In this document: positions 9,891 to 20,437 of the stretch, piece after piece
How positions within the stretch are numbered: position 1 is the first letter of the stretch
Layout of the letters: each line of letters starts with the position of its first letter
NCBI RefSeq assembly: GCF_023053635.1
Contig: NC_086171.1
Span: forward strand, 48,711,538-48,775,537
Direction of reading: 5' to 3'
DNA: 64,000 nucleotides
DNA from: Elgaria multicarinata webbii
Taxonomy: Eukaryota > Chordata > Lepidosauria > Squamata > Anguidae
Notes under the pieces: model-generated
What the model was told of the DNA's origin: nothing
Databases searched by the model: none
What the model saw: only the letters and a program-made list of their open reading frames with translations
Translations under genes and position numbers: made by a program

Positions 9891-12540
9891 AATGGAGAAA
9901 GCCACTTTCATTGTGAAGAGCCTGAGGTTGACCATGGCCAGAGGTTAAACAGGTTTGGCCATTGATTGAGCCAGTATCACTGACAGTCTCCAGGCTGGGA
10001 CCAGCAGGTGGAGACTGTGAGTGGTAGAGGTGGATAGAGGTCTTTAAGGAACCATTTAACTGAGGATGTGAGAAGAAAGAAAAACCTTGAATATTGTTAT
10101 GATTGGCTGATATGGCTGCTAAATAAACTTTGATAGAGGAAAAAGCAAAACCTTGAGATTTCAATGAATGCTCCTTTATGGCTGCTATAGGTTGCATTCA
10201 TAGATATGGAAAAAACAGAGAGCCACCATGATCTTAACTTTAAATTGCTGCTTGGCTTTCTGGAAGGAGGATGCAATTTACAGGTAAGTCCCAGCAGCAG
10301 CAGCTCTGGGGAGGAGGGGAAAGGGGGTGAGGGGGCTGCAAGCAGGGAATGGGGAGTTGGGAGTCCCATGGACTCCCGGTTGGCCTTGTGCCTGGCTTTC
10401 CTGAGTGCTGGCTGTGCGGCTGGCACCCAGGAACCTGCAAGTCTAAGTCATTTTGGGGGTGGCGAATTTCGCTTCAGAGCCGAGTCAAGGTGGGTACCCC
10501 TGAAGCACTTTGGGTTGAATTGGGGCCATTTCAGAGGCTCCAAAATGATCTCTGAGGTGAGATGGGGAGGGGGCTACGCACAGCCCTATTCAATATGCTC
10601 TGTAGACCATGGGACTTTGGGTCCCAATGTGTTGGAGTGAGAAATTTCAGAAAGGCCTTCCACTTGGCAGCATATGAAATCTGGGTGGAAGGTTTGCATG
10701 AGACAGTCATTACTGCCAGGACTTTGAGCATCATCACACAGGGGGAAATTGCATTTGCTTCCCACTACTTCTCTGCCTGCACATTTGTCCCTCATTACTT
10801 CCTCTTTTGAAAGAGGAAGTAAACAACTTGCACGTGGTCCATTCAGTGGGCCATTTTGATCGCGCTGCTTCTCCTGCACACAGCAGGAGATAGAGGCAAC
10901 TTCTGTCTTTAAAAATAAGTCAAACTTACTGGGGTGTGTTTTTTGTCATGCAAAGAAGGCTAGAAGGGGTGGGAGGCACATGGGAGGCAGACAACATTAT
11001 GAGAGGGATCTGCAAAAATCCATGAGTGCCCAGTAATGAGTGTGCAATAAAAAGCTGGTCTGATGGAGCTCCTTGTCAGAGAAACAGAATTTGCATATTT
11101 TCCATGCAGTGAGATGTAGCATCTCCAAGGGGTTGCCTTGATAGTGCCTGTTTGCCCCCTCTTTCTGAAAAAAAACCCCACTTTTGCTGCTGCTGAGTGG
11201 CGACAGGTGATCCTGATGCAGGAGGCAGCATGGGCTCTCCAGCGGCCATTCAGCTCGCCAGGTCTGTCCTCTCCTCCTTGCCCAGCTTCCAGCGACCATT
11301 GGTGGAAGAGTTGTACTGACCTTGTTCCAGCAGGAAAAGTCAGGGTAAATCCCCATGTTTTCTACTGTACAGATTTATAGGAAAGTCCCACAGTATCTGC
11401 AAGGTGACTGCTGTGTCATATAACCAATGCAGCGCCACGGTGCAGCCACTGTGGTGCTTTTAACCCATATAGATAGCCTCCAGGTCTGAGTGCCTGATCT
11501 TCCCATTGTTCATTGTGAGGAAGCCTGGGAGATGGAGAAGAAGATGGAGAAAAGAGTGGTTAGACAGGAGGAGAAGTGTCATAAACTATGTTTGCCTTGG
11601 CCACCACGGGGTGATCAAGATGCAATGAGCCCCATTGTCCTGTATCTTGTTCACCACTTATGTAACTAGAGGGAAAGGGGGAACCTGTAGGTTGGAATGC
11701 CTCCCCAGTGAAGCAGGAAAGCATCTCCCAGAGAGACTGTGTCATGTCCAGCTCTGCTTCAGAAAGAGTGGCATTTTGTATTTAGTAACAAAGAAATCAA
11801 TAGGTGGGATATCCCACATGTTGAAGAGTTCTAGTGTGGCAATTGGAGAGAGTTCCCACTCCTGAGGGGAGGTTCCTGACCTGCTGAGCAAGTCAGCAAG
11901 AGTGTTGGACATTCCCACAGGTTGTATGGTGCTGGAAGCAATGCAGCAGTCCCAGAAATTTAGGGCAAGTCAAAGGAGGGGAAGGGATCTCATGCTACCC
12001 TGTTTCTTTATACAGAAGACAACCATAGTATTGTCCATTGCAATTTGGATGAATCGCCCTCTGACAGAGGATTTGAGTGCTCACAGGGCTTTGGCAACAG
12101 CAAGAAACTCAAGTTGGTTGATGTGTAAGGTTCTTTCCTGATGTGACCATGATCATGAGTGATATGACCTATGATCATGGGTGAAGTGCAGTGGGCTCCC
12201 CAGCTGTAAAGAAATGCATCAGTGGTGACTGCTAGGGCCAGGAATGGAGTCTGGAATTTGAGCTCCCATATGTTATAAATGCTCACCAGTGTAGGGAACG
12301 CTAGACTGAATGGGGAAGACATAAGAGATTAGTCTGGAGGTCCATCCATTTCTAGATTGAAGATTCATTGAAACCATGACTGTGGTAGTCCCATATGGAT
12401 GCATATAAATGGAGTCATTGAGGTGGTGGGGGCTATGAGCCTGAGAAGGTGTTGGATGCTGGTTGCTCAGCATTGGGAGACAGTTTCCAGATCCGTTGTG
12501 TGTGTGGGGGGTGGGTGGATGGGTACATCATGTACTTTTG

Positions 12541-12715
12541 ATTATTATTAAAAGCTTACTTGTTTGCCTTGATTTTCCCAACCATTAACTTGTCTAAATG
12601 TTGTTGTGCTTTTATAATAATGTATTATTTTGTCATTTGTTGTAAATGTCTTTTGGACGGTTAAAATATGAAATGCTACATAAATATCCTAAAAATAAAA
12701 TAATAAATAATTAAA
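12541..12715 (+). mobile_element. LINE 3'-tail fragment
   Basis: 'ATTATTATTAAAAGCTTACTTG' is followed by an A/T-rich UTR and 'GAAATGCTACATAAATATCC', 'AATAATAAATAATT', which resembles CR1/L2-type LINE tails. It abuts the right end of the DIRS fossil. Confidence 0.5.
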
Positions 12716-13160
12716 AATATAAAGGTCAGAATAACTTTTTAAAAATTGAATGAACCCACAGTTCATGTAAGAACATTCTGTGTGGATTATATAGCTTTGT
12801 TTTCAGTTTTAAAGTTATTGACCTTGACAAAGCACACCAGATATTTTTAGTTGTTTTGCTGTACTGCCGCTAAACTTGCAGGCTGGCTCCATTTGTTCTG
12901 TCTAAAGCTGCTAAAAATAAAGGATTCGACCACGTTGCTCAGTAGCCTGGTACAAAAGTTGCGCTTTCTTCCCTGTCCTCATTATATGCTCCTTAAGCTC
13001 TGCATTCAGACTCTCTCAGCTGGGCCTTGCCTGAATAGGAGGGGGGAACGGAATAATGACCTCTTCACTAAAAATGGTAAGATGGTGATGGATCAATGTA
13101 GAAAGTCAAGGGTCATTTCTCATCCAGTGTGGCTGAAACAGAAATATTTTACACAGAGGT
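12716..13160. other. Intergenic, no gene seen
   Basis: No recognised coding exon or repeat. Confidence 0.4.
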
Positions 13161-13164
13161 AGGG

Positions 13165-13198
13165 GTGTGTGTGTGTGTGCGCGCGCGCGCGCGCGCGT
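13165..13198. repeat. (GT)n(GC)n alternating purine-pyrimidine tract
   Basis: About 14 bp of GT runs into about 20 bp of pure GC dinucleotides. This is strongly Z-DNA-prone sequence in otherwise ordinary intergenic DNA. Confidence 0.95.
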
Positions 13199-13414
13199 TG
13201 CATATGGGAGGGGCGCAGCAAGATAAACAGAAAGAGCCCAAAGCTTGCTGCAGAAACAAAGAGATGGGAGATAAAGGACAACAGCATCTATCCAAAACAG
13301 CCGCTTCCCAAGCGCTGTGATTAAAAATAACTGCAGCCTCAGTAACCTCTAGGCACATCTAATAAATGCAATTTATTAGATAATGCAATTTTTCTAATGC
13401 TAATTGTTTGTGCG

Positions 13415-13700
13415 TGTTCAGCTTCCTTCTGCCCTGTCTCTCTTTCATGTTTTGTGTCTCCTTGCTTGTCTATCACCTTTTCTCTCTCCCCCCCTCCCCT
13501 CAGCTTCCATCTCCTGCATATCCCGCTCACATATTTCCTGTTTCTTTGTCTCTTTCTTCGACATTCCTCATTTCTTTGTTCTTTGCTCTCGCTCACTCTT
13601 TTCTGCCTGCCTACCTATCCCTTTCCCGTTCTGGCTGTTCTTTCTCCTTTAGTTCTGCTTCTGGGCTTGTGCACTGCTCTTCTGTATGCTGCATTCCTTG
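13415..13700. repeat. Polypyrimidine (CT-rich) tract
   Basis: Nearly 300 bp of strongly C/T-biased + strand sequence with CTCTCT, CTTTCT and CCCTCC runs. It produces overlapping long ORFs in all frames through low complexity alone. Confidence 0.7.
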
Positions 13701-14154
13701 ATTTCATTCGGAGGTAGCTTGAGTGTTATTTTAATTCTTGGGGTCGCATGTTCTTTCCCCCCACCCCTGGAGAGCTTTAAGCCCTTACAAGTTTGTCAGC
13801 TTTCAGCCTTCCACTTGTTCTCCCATAACACTACTGTACAATAAAAAATATAACAAGCAGGTGAGACATCCATTCCCAGGAATAGATCTTGGGGTAACTC
13901 TGTGGTTGCCAACCTGGAGATATGTGTACATTTTGTGTCTGGGGTTCTGATGTCAGCACTTCAGGGTGACCCTTGCTAGCACATTTCCGTTGCCCAGTGT
14001 TGCATCAAGTGTTTGTAGACCGTTTGCTCATTTGGAGCCTTCTCAGCTGCATATCCAAGGTTTCTGCTCCAACAATAGCTTGAGCCATAAGCAGGATGAG
14101 TGCAGGAAAAATCTTTCTCCTTACGTGGCTCAGGACTGCGATACTTGACAGAGC

Positions 14155-14572
14155 ATCTCTCTTAACATGAAACTACCTGTACACTATGTTCGACATCTAA
14201 GGCCCTTTTCTGGGTGCCTCCCCTGAGGGAGGCTCAGAAGGTGGCAACAAGGGAGAGGGCCTTCTCAGTGGTGACCCCCCTCCACTTGTGGGAGTATCTC
14301 CCTGATCAGTCTCTCCTGGTGCCAGCATTGTTAAGACCTTTCTCTTCACTCAGGCATTTAGCAGCATATGATGAGTTTTTAATCAGGTTCTAGATTTGTC
14401 TTATTGTTGATTGTTTAAAATTGTTTTGGGCATATGTGGGTCTGTCTGTGTGTAGTCTGTTTATATGTATGTATGTAAATGGTTTTTATACTTTGTATAA
14501 TGTATTTTTAATGGTTTTTTGTTTTTGTAAACCACCCAGAGAGATTCGGCTATGGGGCAGTATAGAAATATA

Positions 14573-14575
<3 letters not shown>
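14155..14575 (+). mobile_element. CR1/L2-type LINE 3' part
   Basis: 'GGGAGAGGGCCTTCTCAGTGG' and 'CCACTTGTGGGAGTATCTCC' encode the end of the RT ORF. They are followed by 'AAGACCTTTCTCTTCACTCAGGC', an A/T-rich UTR, and 'AACCACCCAGAGAGATTCGGC', 'TATGGGGCAGTATAGAAATA'. The 5' part is missing. Confidence 0.85.

Positions 14576-14607
<32 letters not shown>
14573..14607. repeat. (GAT)n microsatellite
   Basis: About 12 GAT units form the 3' tail of the preceding LINE. Confidence 0.95.
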
Positions 14608-14608
<1 letters not shown>

Positions 14609-14696
14609 GAAGAAAGTGGCCTGCAAGAGCATTTTATTTTCAGATTTAGCGGATACGTGCAGATGCACAATTTCAAATGCAACTTATGTATGTAGC

Positions 14697-14815
14697 TAAG
14701 GACAGAAGAAGTACCCTGCTGGATCAGATCAAGGATCCATCCAGTCCAGCATCCTGTTCTCTCCATACTGGTCAACCAGATACCTCTGAAAAGCCCAGAA
14801 GCAAGGCATTAATGC
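14697..14815 (-). mobile_element. CR1-like 3' UTR fragment
   Basis: 'AGAAGTACCCTGCTGGATCAG', 'CCATCCAGTCCAGCATCCTG' and 'TGGTCAACCAGATACC' match the ACATAAGAAG-type element at 4935. Confidence 0.7.
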
Positions 14816-15061
14816 ACTTAGCTCTGGGTACAAAAACAAATGCAGCTGGGAATTTTTTAAATTTTCTTTTTAGTAGTAGAAGTGTGGGGTTTGGCATTGG
14901 CCACCCAATCAAGTCCACATTCTTGTAATTTAGCATGGCCATGTGTCCTACTTTACAGACAACCGTCCACTATTTAATGTGTCTCTTTGGGGGGCGGTCC
15001 AGTCCAGGTCCAGTTTAAGAACCATAAGAAGGGGGAGAAGCAGGGGCTTGAAGCTGCCCGT

Positions 15062-15290
15062 CAGCCAGTGTGGTGCAATGGCTAAAGTGTTGAACTAGGA
15101 GTCGGAAGATCCGGCTTCTAGTCCCCACTCAGCCATGGAAGCTCACTGAGTGACTTTGGGCCAGTCACAGACTCTCAGCCCAACCCACTTCACAGGGTTG
15201 TTGTTGTGAGGATAAAATGGAGAGGAGGAGGATTATGTATGCTGCCTTGGGTTCCTTGGAGGAAAAAAGGTGGGATATAAATGCAATAAT
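15062..15290 (+). mobile_element. MIR-like tRNA-derived SINE
   Basis: The tRNA-like head is 'AGTGTGGTGCAATGGCTAAAG..GGAGTCGGAAGATC'. A core follows with 'GTGACTTTGGGCCAGTCAC' and 'CACAGGGTTGTTGTTGTGAGG'. The LINE-like tail is 'GGTGGGATATAAATGCAATAA'. This is the common squamate CORE/MIR-type SINE and appears near full length. Confidence 0.85.
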
Positions 15291-15620
15291 ACATACATCA
15301 ACAGCCCCCTTGGCAACAGACTGAGCAGGCACATAGGTCACCTGGTCTCAGTCTTTCCCACTGTGGTGAGCTGTACTGCATTTCTATTTAAATTATAATA
15401 ATAATTTCCAAATTTTCCTCTCTCTATATAAATTCCCATATGCAAACTCCTGACCTCTTTTTTCAGGTGATATATTTCTTCTTTTTTGACCATGTGCAAG
15501 TGGCCACCCTAGGTCTTAACCCTTATGTCTGTGAACATAGACTTGAAAATGTGCCCATTTGACAGGTGCAGATTTTGGAGAATCAATCAACATTATTGTT
15601 AAATGTTTACTGCCACGTGG

Positions 15621-16117
15621 GAACACAGAACGCTGCCTTATGCTGGGTCAGATTTAGATTTAGATTCCTTTATTTGCATCAGCCACAGGCCTTTGCATTT
15701 AAAATAAAATGTACCAAGAATAAAAGCACGATTATAAATCACTTAAGTTCCCCAAGCTGCATTCTAAAAATTTACATCAGCACAAATGCCAAGATTAAGA
15801 CAAAGCCCTTTTCACATAAAAATAGAAAAACAAATACATTTCTGATCAGTCGAAGGAACTGTGTGAAATTAAGACTCTGATAAAATAGTAGATCTTATTT
15901 TAATAGCATATGCTAAAAGAGCTTCAGTCTTTGTTGTCATCAGTATGCTGAGTCAGACCCTTGGTTCATTTAGCCCAGTACTGTCAACACTGACTGGCAG
16001 CAACTCTTCAGGGTTACAGGCGGGATTCTTTCCTAACCCTACTTGCAGAAGCCAGGGATTGAACTTGGGACCTTCTGCGTTCAGAATATATGAACTACCA
16101 CTGAGCCACAGCCTCTC
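15621..16117 (-). mobile_element. tRNA-Ala-like SINE, split by an insertion
   Basis: Read on the minus strand, a tRNA-like head near 16117 ('GGCTCAGTGGTAGTTCATATA', 'GGTCCCAAGTTCAATCCC') leads to 'GACAGTACTGGGC' and a tail 'GCCTTATGCTGGGTCAGA'. The tail is duplicated on both sides of a 291-bp insert at 15653-15943. The same SINE lies intact at 60823-61005. Confidence 0.8.
15653..15943 (-). mobile_element. Retroposon inserted in the SINE, 14-bp target duplication
   Basis: The insert is bounded by TATGCTGGGTCAGA (15639-15652) and TATGCTGAGTCAGA (15944-15957), matching at 13 of 14 positions. The left end is TTTAGATTTAGATT, consistent with a short tandem 3' tail of a LINE read from the minus strand. 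The family is not identified and no coding sequence was seen. Confidence 0.65.
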
Positions 16118-16602
16118 CCTCTGTTCAGGAGGACTTGGATCATTTTTGAGTAGTGTAGCCAATGTATTGCGAAATCTTACAAGTCAGAGGGCTTATTGGA
16201 CAAGGTGCCCATTGGTTAGAAGGTACTCAAGTGTGTGTAATTTATACAGGTTGCAGAATTCTCTGTTTTGTGGTGCAGAATATATTAGTCCTTTTTAGTC
16301 CTATGGTGGTAGGTAAAAGCAGTGAATATAAAGGTAAAAATGCTACAAAAACATTGCAAGATTCAGATTTTTAGAAATCACCAAAAGATGCCAATAAAGA
16401 GCAGATTTTATGTAAGCGTTCACACACATACACACACACACGTAAGAACATAAGAAGTACCGTGCTGGATCAGACAAAGGGTCCATCAAGTCCAGCACTC
16501 GGTTCACACAGTGGCCAACCAGCCATCAGCCAGGAATGAACAAGTCATGGTGCAACAGCATCCTCCCGACCATGTTCCCCAGCAAGTGGTGCACACAGGC
16601 TT

Positions 16603-16722
16603 ATTTATTTTATGTTATGTTATGTTATTTATTTATTTATTTATTTATTACATTTTTATACCACCCAATAGCCGAAGCTCTCTGGGCGGTTCACAAAAAT
16701 TAAAACCATAATAAAACAACCA
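16603..16722 (-). mobile_element. CR1/L2-type LINE tail nested in CR1-like element
   Basis: (TTATG)n and (TTTA)n are followed by 'TTTATACCACCCAATAGCCG', 'AAGCTCTCTGGGCGGTTCAC' and 'AAAATTAAAACC'. The sequence is flanked on both sides by the CR1-like host element. Confidence 0.85.
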
Positions 16723-16892
16723 TTGCTTCAAATACTGGAGATAGTACACAACCATCAGGGCTAGTAACCATTGATAGCCTTTGTCTCCAGGAATTTATCC
16801 AACCCCTTTTAAAGCCATCCAGATTGGTGGCCATCACTACATCTTGTGGTAGTGAGTTCCATAATTTAACTATGTGCTGTGTGAAGAAGTTT

Positions 16893-17105
16893 TTTGTTGT
16901 TTATTCGTTCAGTTGTTTCCGACTCTTTGTGACTTCATGGACCAGCCCACGCTAGAGCTTTCTGTCGGCCGTTGCCACCCCTAGCTCCCCCAAGGTCAAG
17001 TCTGTCACCTCCAGAATATCATCCATCCATCTTGCCCTTGGTCGGCCCCTCTTCCTTTTGCCTTCCACTTTCCCTAGCATCAGCCTCTTCTCCAGGGTAT
17101 CTTTT
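16893..17105 (-). mobile_element. BovB (RTE) LINE 3' fragment nested in CR1-like element
   Basis: 'GTTGTTTATTCGTTCAGTTG', 'TTCCGACTCTTTGTGACTTC', 'ATGGACCAGCCCACGCTAG' and 'CATCCATCTTGCCCTTGGTC' are diagnostic of the BovB/RTE 3' end in reverse orientation. BovB is abundant in squamates and ruminants. CR1-like sequence continues on both sides. Confidence 0.85.
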
Positions 17106-17696
17106 ATTTGTCCTGGATCTCCCACCAATCAGTTTCATGGGATGACCCCGGGTTCTAGTGTTTTGAGAGAGGGAGAAAAATGTCTCCCTATCCACATTCT
17201 CCATATCATGCATAATTTTGTACACACACATTCACCTAATACACCCAGCCCTGTGTTCCTTATTTAGGCTTCTTGTGTAAGATACTTGTGCGAGAAAATA
17301 GTAGTTTCCCGTACAGAAGAGTTTATTGGGATCAAAGCGACAGTCTGCTTGCTGCAAGGTTCCCACCCCCCCACACACACATCAGTTCATGATGTGTAAT
17401 CTATTTTTGAAGTATTCCTAATAGTGCTCTGGGACCCATATGCTCTGAAACTAAGCTACACTTGTATAGCTGATACACTGGGAGAATTGTACACAGATTC
17501 CCCTCCCTTCTTCAGCCTTCTCGCTGTAGTATTATTTCCCTGCTAGGATGCTTTGAACTGATGATCTATCTTTAACAAAACAGTGACACTTGCTAAAAAT
17601 TCTGTTAGTGCATCTGTTGGGGACACCAAAGCAAAAGAAATGCAGCATATCTTTGGGGGCAGTATCAATTAGAAAATCTATGACTTGTAGGAATTT

Positions 17697-17810
17697 GAGA
17701 ACATGAAAAGTGCCCTGCTGGATCTATCTAGTCCAGTGTTCTGTACAACAGCAACCAGCCAGCTGCCTCCAGGAAGCTCACACGCAGGGCAAGGACAGTG
17801 GCAGTGGGGG
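17697..17810 (-). mobile_element. CR1-like 3' UTR fragment
   Basis: 'GAGAACATGAAAAGTGCCCTG', 'CTGGATCTATCTAGTCCAG' and 'AACCAGCCAGCTGCCTCCAG' match the ACATAAGAAG-type family. Confidence 0.65.
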
Positions 17811-17884
17811 CTGGGGGCTCTGATGTCAGTGGGGCGGTGAATCCACTCAGGGTTTCAGCCAGAACCAGTCAGAACTCGAGCGTG

Positions 17885-18165
17885 AATTTTATTTATTTTA
17901 CTTATTACATTTTTATACTGCCCATCAGCTGAAGCTCTCTGGGCAGTGCACAATTAAAACCATAAAATATAACAGGTATAAATTAAAACATAAAAAGTTA
18001 AAAAGGCAATATAAAACCAGCTACATTAAAAACCAGGAAAAGCCTGTGTAAAAAGGTATGTCAAAGAAGCATTTAAAAGATATTGTTTTCCGCCTCCTGA
18101 ACTGCACAGGGAGGGGGGTTGTCCTCCAGAGCCCCACTCAGCAGAATGAACTAGAGGTTCTCCAA
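17885..18165 (-). mobile_element. CR1/L2-type LINE 3' UTR fragment
   Basis: 'TTTTTATACTGCCCATCAGC', 'TGAAGCTCTCTGGGCAGTGC' and 'ACAATTAAAACC' are followed by an A-rich UTR into 'TTCCGCCTCCTGAACTGCAC'. This is the reverse of a LINE end including the last bases of its ORF. Confidence 0.75.
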
Positions 18166-18504
18166 ATACGTCAGGGCTCACTCACCATATTTTGAAGGAA
18201 GTGCAATTACCTTCTAAAGGGCGTGTTTGTGTGTGTACTGTTAGGCCATTAAGTCCAGATTCCAAAATTATCTGACTCCACCACTGCCACGAATGCAACA
18301 GCTCTCCCATGTTGCCTGTCCCCAGCTCTGGGTACTTAGAAAGATACTTCCCAACAAAGACATGTTGCTCCTTGAGGCACCCAAGATGCCCTCCCTCCAA
18401 CAACACATTCAGAAGCCAAGCAGACTGGTAGTTCACCTCACTGCTACACTGGCAACAGAGCAGCATCCTTCACTACACCTGAGGGCAGCAGGTTAGCTTA
18501 GGGC

Positions 18505-18627
18505 AAGGGTGGCCAACTTGTGGCCCTCCAGATGTTTTGACTGGCCATCATCCTCCATCACTAGACTATACTGGCAAGGCAGTTGTAGGCCAAAACATCT
18601 GAAGGGTCACAAGTTGCCCATCCCTGA
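18505..18627. mobile_element. hAT-like foldback MITE
   Basis: Left arm: 'GGGTGGCCAACTTGTGGCCC', 'TCCAGATGTTTTGAC'. Right arm: 'GTAGGCCAAAACATCTGAAGG', 'GTCACAAGTTGCCCATCCCTG'. The two arms are inverted copies around a short centre. Sister types lie at 21130-21258 and 58782-58890. Confidence 0.75.
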
Positions 18628-18629
18628 CT

Positions 18630-19490
18630 TAGAGGATACAGGATAGGCCGCATGGCATGCTCAGCTCTGACCCCCACCCCATCTTCTAGTATCTACTCCT
18701 TGAGGTTGCTACCTCATCCTCCCTAATGGTAGGGCCAGCCCTGCCTCCAAACATAAACATTTCGCTTAGCTATCATGACTGATAGCAGTTGATAGGCTTA
18801 GAGCTTTATCACACCAGCGTTATACTGTGCAATCACTGCAAATTGCATGCAAAGGACTCAGAAGCTTTCCACCTTATAATCTGCTTTGATTGTGAAGTAC
18901 TCCCATGCATCCTGCCTTAATTGTGCAATAAAGCAAAAAGATTCGCCGTATTTAGCTCCTACTTTTTGAGCTGCTGCTGGGGTGCAGGAGCAGGATTTTA
19001 AAGAAATGCTTAAATCTGTGTAAGATTTAAAGATAAAGACACCAAAATTGGCACAGTAATAGATATTAGGAAGAGCTTTAAGCATACCAAATTTGAATTG
19101 CATTGGGTTATCCGTTGATTTTTTATGATTTTTTACATTTCCCCCCTTAAACTCACTTCCTGGTATGCAAAGGATCACTGTCGCCTGGTCGCAAAAACAA
19201 CAAAAACCGTGAAAGCTTAGCGCTATGGGGATAATCCGAGGGAAGCAGGTACGTGGGATGAAGCTTTTAGTTTCCACTCCTCTTCAACTCCATCCTTCTT
19301 CAAGCCATCCAGATATACAGCCTTTCCTACATGGTATCCTCTTGTTTGCCCAGATCTTTTGCTTATGTTTTTTAATTGTTATTTCCAAACAGAATTAGTA
19401 TAATCATGTAGAAGAAGACAGAGCGACCATATAACTAATAAAAGTATAACTAGACTTTCCACTGACGGTGCCATTAACACATAGACAATG
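18630..19490. other. Intergenic, no gene seen
   Basis: No coding exon or nameable repeat. Confidence 0.4.
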
Positions 19491-19497
19491 TATAACT

Positions 19498-19618
19498 AAG
19501 AACATAAGAGAAGCCCTGTTGGATCGGACCAAAGACCTGTCTAGCCCTTTATTCTACAGTGGCAAACCAGATGTCCTGATGGGAAGCCCTCAAACAGAAT
19601 ATTAGGGCAATGAGTAAC
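19498..19618 (-). mobile_element. CR1-like 3' UTR fragment
   Basis: 'AAGAACATAAGAGAAGCCCTG', 'TTGGATCGGACCAAAGACC' and 'CAGTGGCAAACCAGATG' match the ACATAAGAAG-type family. Confidence 0.75.
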
Positions 19619-19785
19619 AAGGGGATGGGGCAATTTAAACCATAGAAGCTTTAGAGCAATGCAGAGGAATTATTGACTCTTGAGACAGTATGAAAAGATA
19701 CTGTGCAGCCTTCTTCATTTTAAAAAGGTGATGTACAGAATTCTGCACAATGAAATCCACTGAACAAAAAACAATAACAACCCAT

Positions 19786-19786
19786 G

Positions 19787-19831
<45 letters not shown>
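19786..19831. repeat. (TAA)n microsatellite
   Basis: About 15 TAA units run into an A-rich stretch. Confidence 0.97.
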
Positions 19832-19840
<9 letters not shown>

Positions 19841-19949
19841 TCAGACAAAATCACAATCAATCACCTATACACTTCACACAGAAAATTGCTTTTTCCATCT
19901 GAACATCCATTTCAATGCAATTATGCTGGGCAAACAGCATAAATTCCTG

Positions 19950-19990
19950 TCTCCTCCTCCTCCTCCACCTCCTCCTCCTCCTCCTCCTCC
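19950..19990. repeat. (CTC)n microsatellite
   Basis: About 13 CTC units with one A interruption. The run generates a spurious polyproline ORF. Confidence 0.95.
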
Positions 19991-20340
19991 TTCTTCGCCA
20001 TATGGTTCAGTCTCTCTGAACTTAATAAAGGTTAATTTTAACAACTCTAATATTGTCTGTGCTTTCTATAATCATTTCCTCACTATTGGAAGTATGTATT
20101 CTTCCATTTTTGTCCCACCAAACCCGTAACTGAAGTTAGCAAAATTATAGATTAATTCTGCATACGGGCTTGGAAATTTAAGTTTGCTTTCAGTGGAATA
20201 TATTACTAAGGAGCTTCTCACGCACAGTTGTGATGAACATAAAGGTAACAACAAGAACCTTAAACTCCATGTTTTACCAGGAACAGCACTCCCAAAGGGA
20301 TATTTCTTTTTGTGATATGAGCATATACTACAAGCACACT

Positions 20341-20437
20341 AACAGCACAATCCTATATAATGTCTGCTCAGAAGTAAGCTCCACTGAGATCAATGGGACT
20401 TACTCCCAGCTAACTGTGTTTAGGATTGCAACCTATG
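20341..20437. mobile_element. Short palindromic repeat (CAATCCTA/AGTAAG type)
   Basis: 'GCACAATCCTATATAATGTC', 'TCAGAAGTAAGCTCCACTGAG' and 'TCAATGGGACTTACTCCC' end in 'TTTAGGATTGCAACC'. The two halves are imperfect inverted copies. This is the most frequent small repeat in the window, with further copies at 26545, 31690, 34611, 39030, 40120, 40228, 57310, 57470, 58255, 59058, 61668, 62742, 63001 and 63955. Confidence 0.8.

Larger units (their letters stand above)
7740..12500 (-). mobile_element. DIRS-type (tyrosine-recombinase) retroelement fossil
   Basis: On the minus strand, DIRS-like blocks appear in the usual order. First comes an RNase H-like region around 12.3-11.6 kb ('VTTDAFLYSWGAH', 'LADLLSRSG'). 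Tyrosine-recombinase-like pieces follow at about 10.74-10.56 and 10.2-9.9 kb ('SSIKVYLAAISANH') and at 8.7-8.35 kb ('HSLDVRWAL', 'SFRKS'). The terminal region around 7740-8250 carries 'CTGTAACTGTGGTTCTTCAAGTGG', typical of reptile DIRS ends. The element is broken, with many disruptions plus insertions of a LINE, a solo LTR and a LINE tail, so it is old and inactive. Confidence 0.8.
16441..17235 (-). mobile_element. CR1-like LINE 3' UTR with two nested LINE fragments
   Basis: It starts 'GTAAGAACATAAGAAGTACCG' and follows the element at 4935 through 'TTCCCCAGCAAGTGG'. After the first insert it resumes at 'ATACTGGAGATAGTACAC..CAGGAATTTATCCAACCCC'. After the second insert it resumes at 'CAGTTTCATGGGATGACCCC' and 'CATGCATAATTTTGTACAC'. 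Confidence 0.8.

Noticed and set aside
13397-13717. 106-aa Leu/Ser/Phe-rich ORF resembling a membrane protein
   Set aside because: Artefact of a polypyrimidine tract; all three + frames give similar hydrophobic strings.
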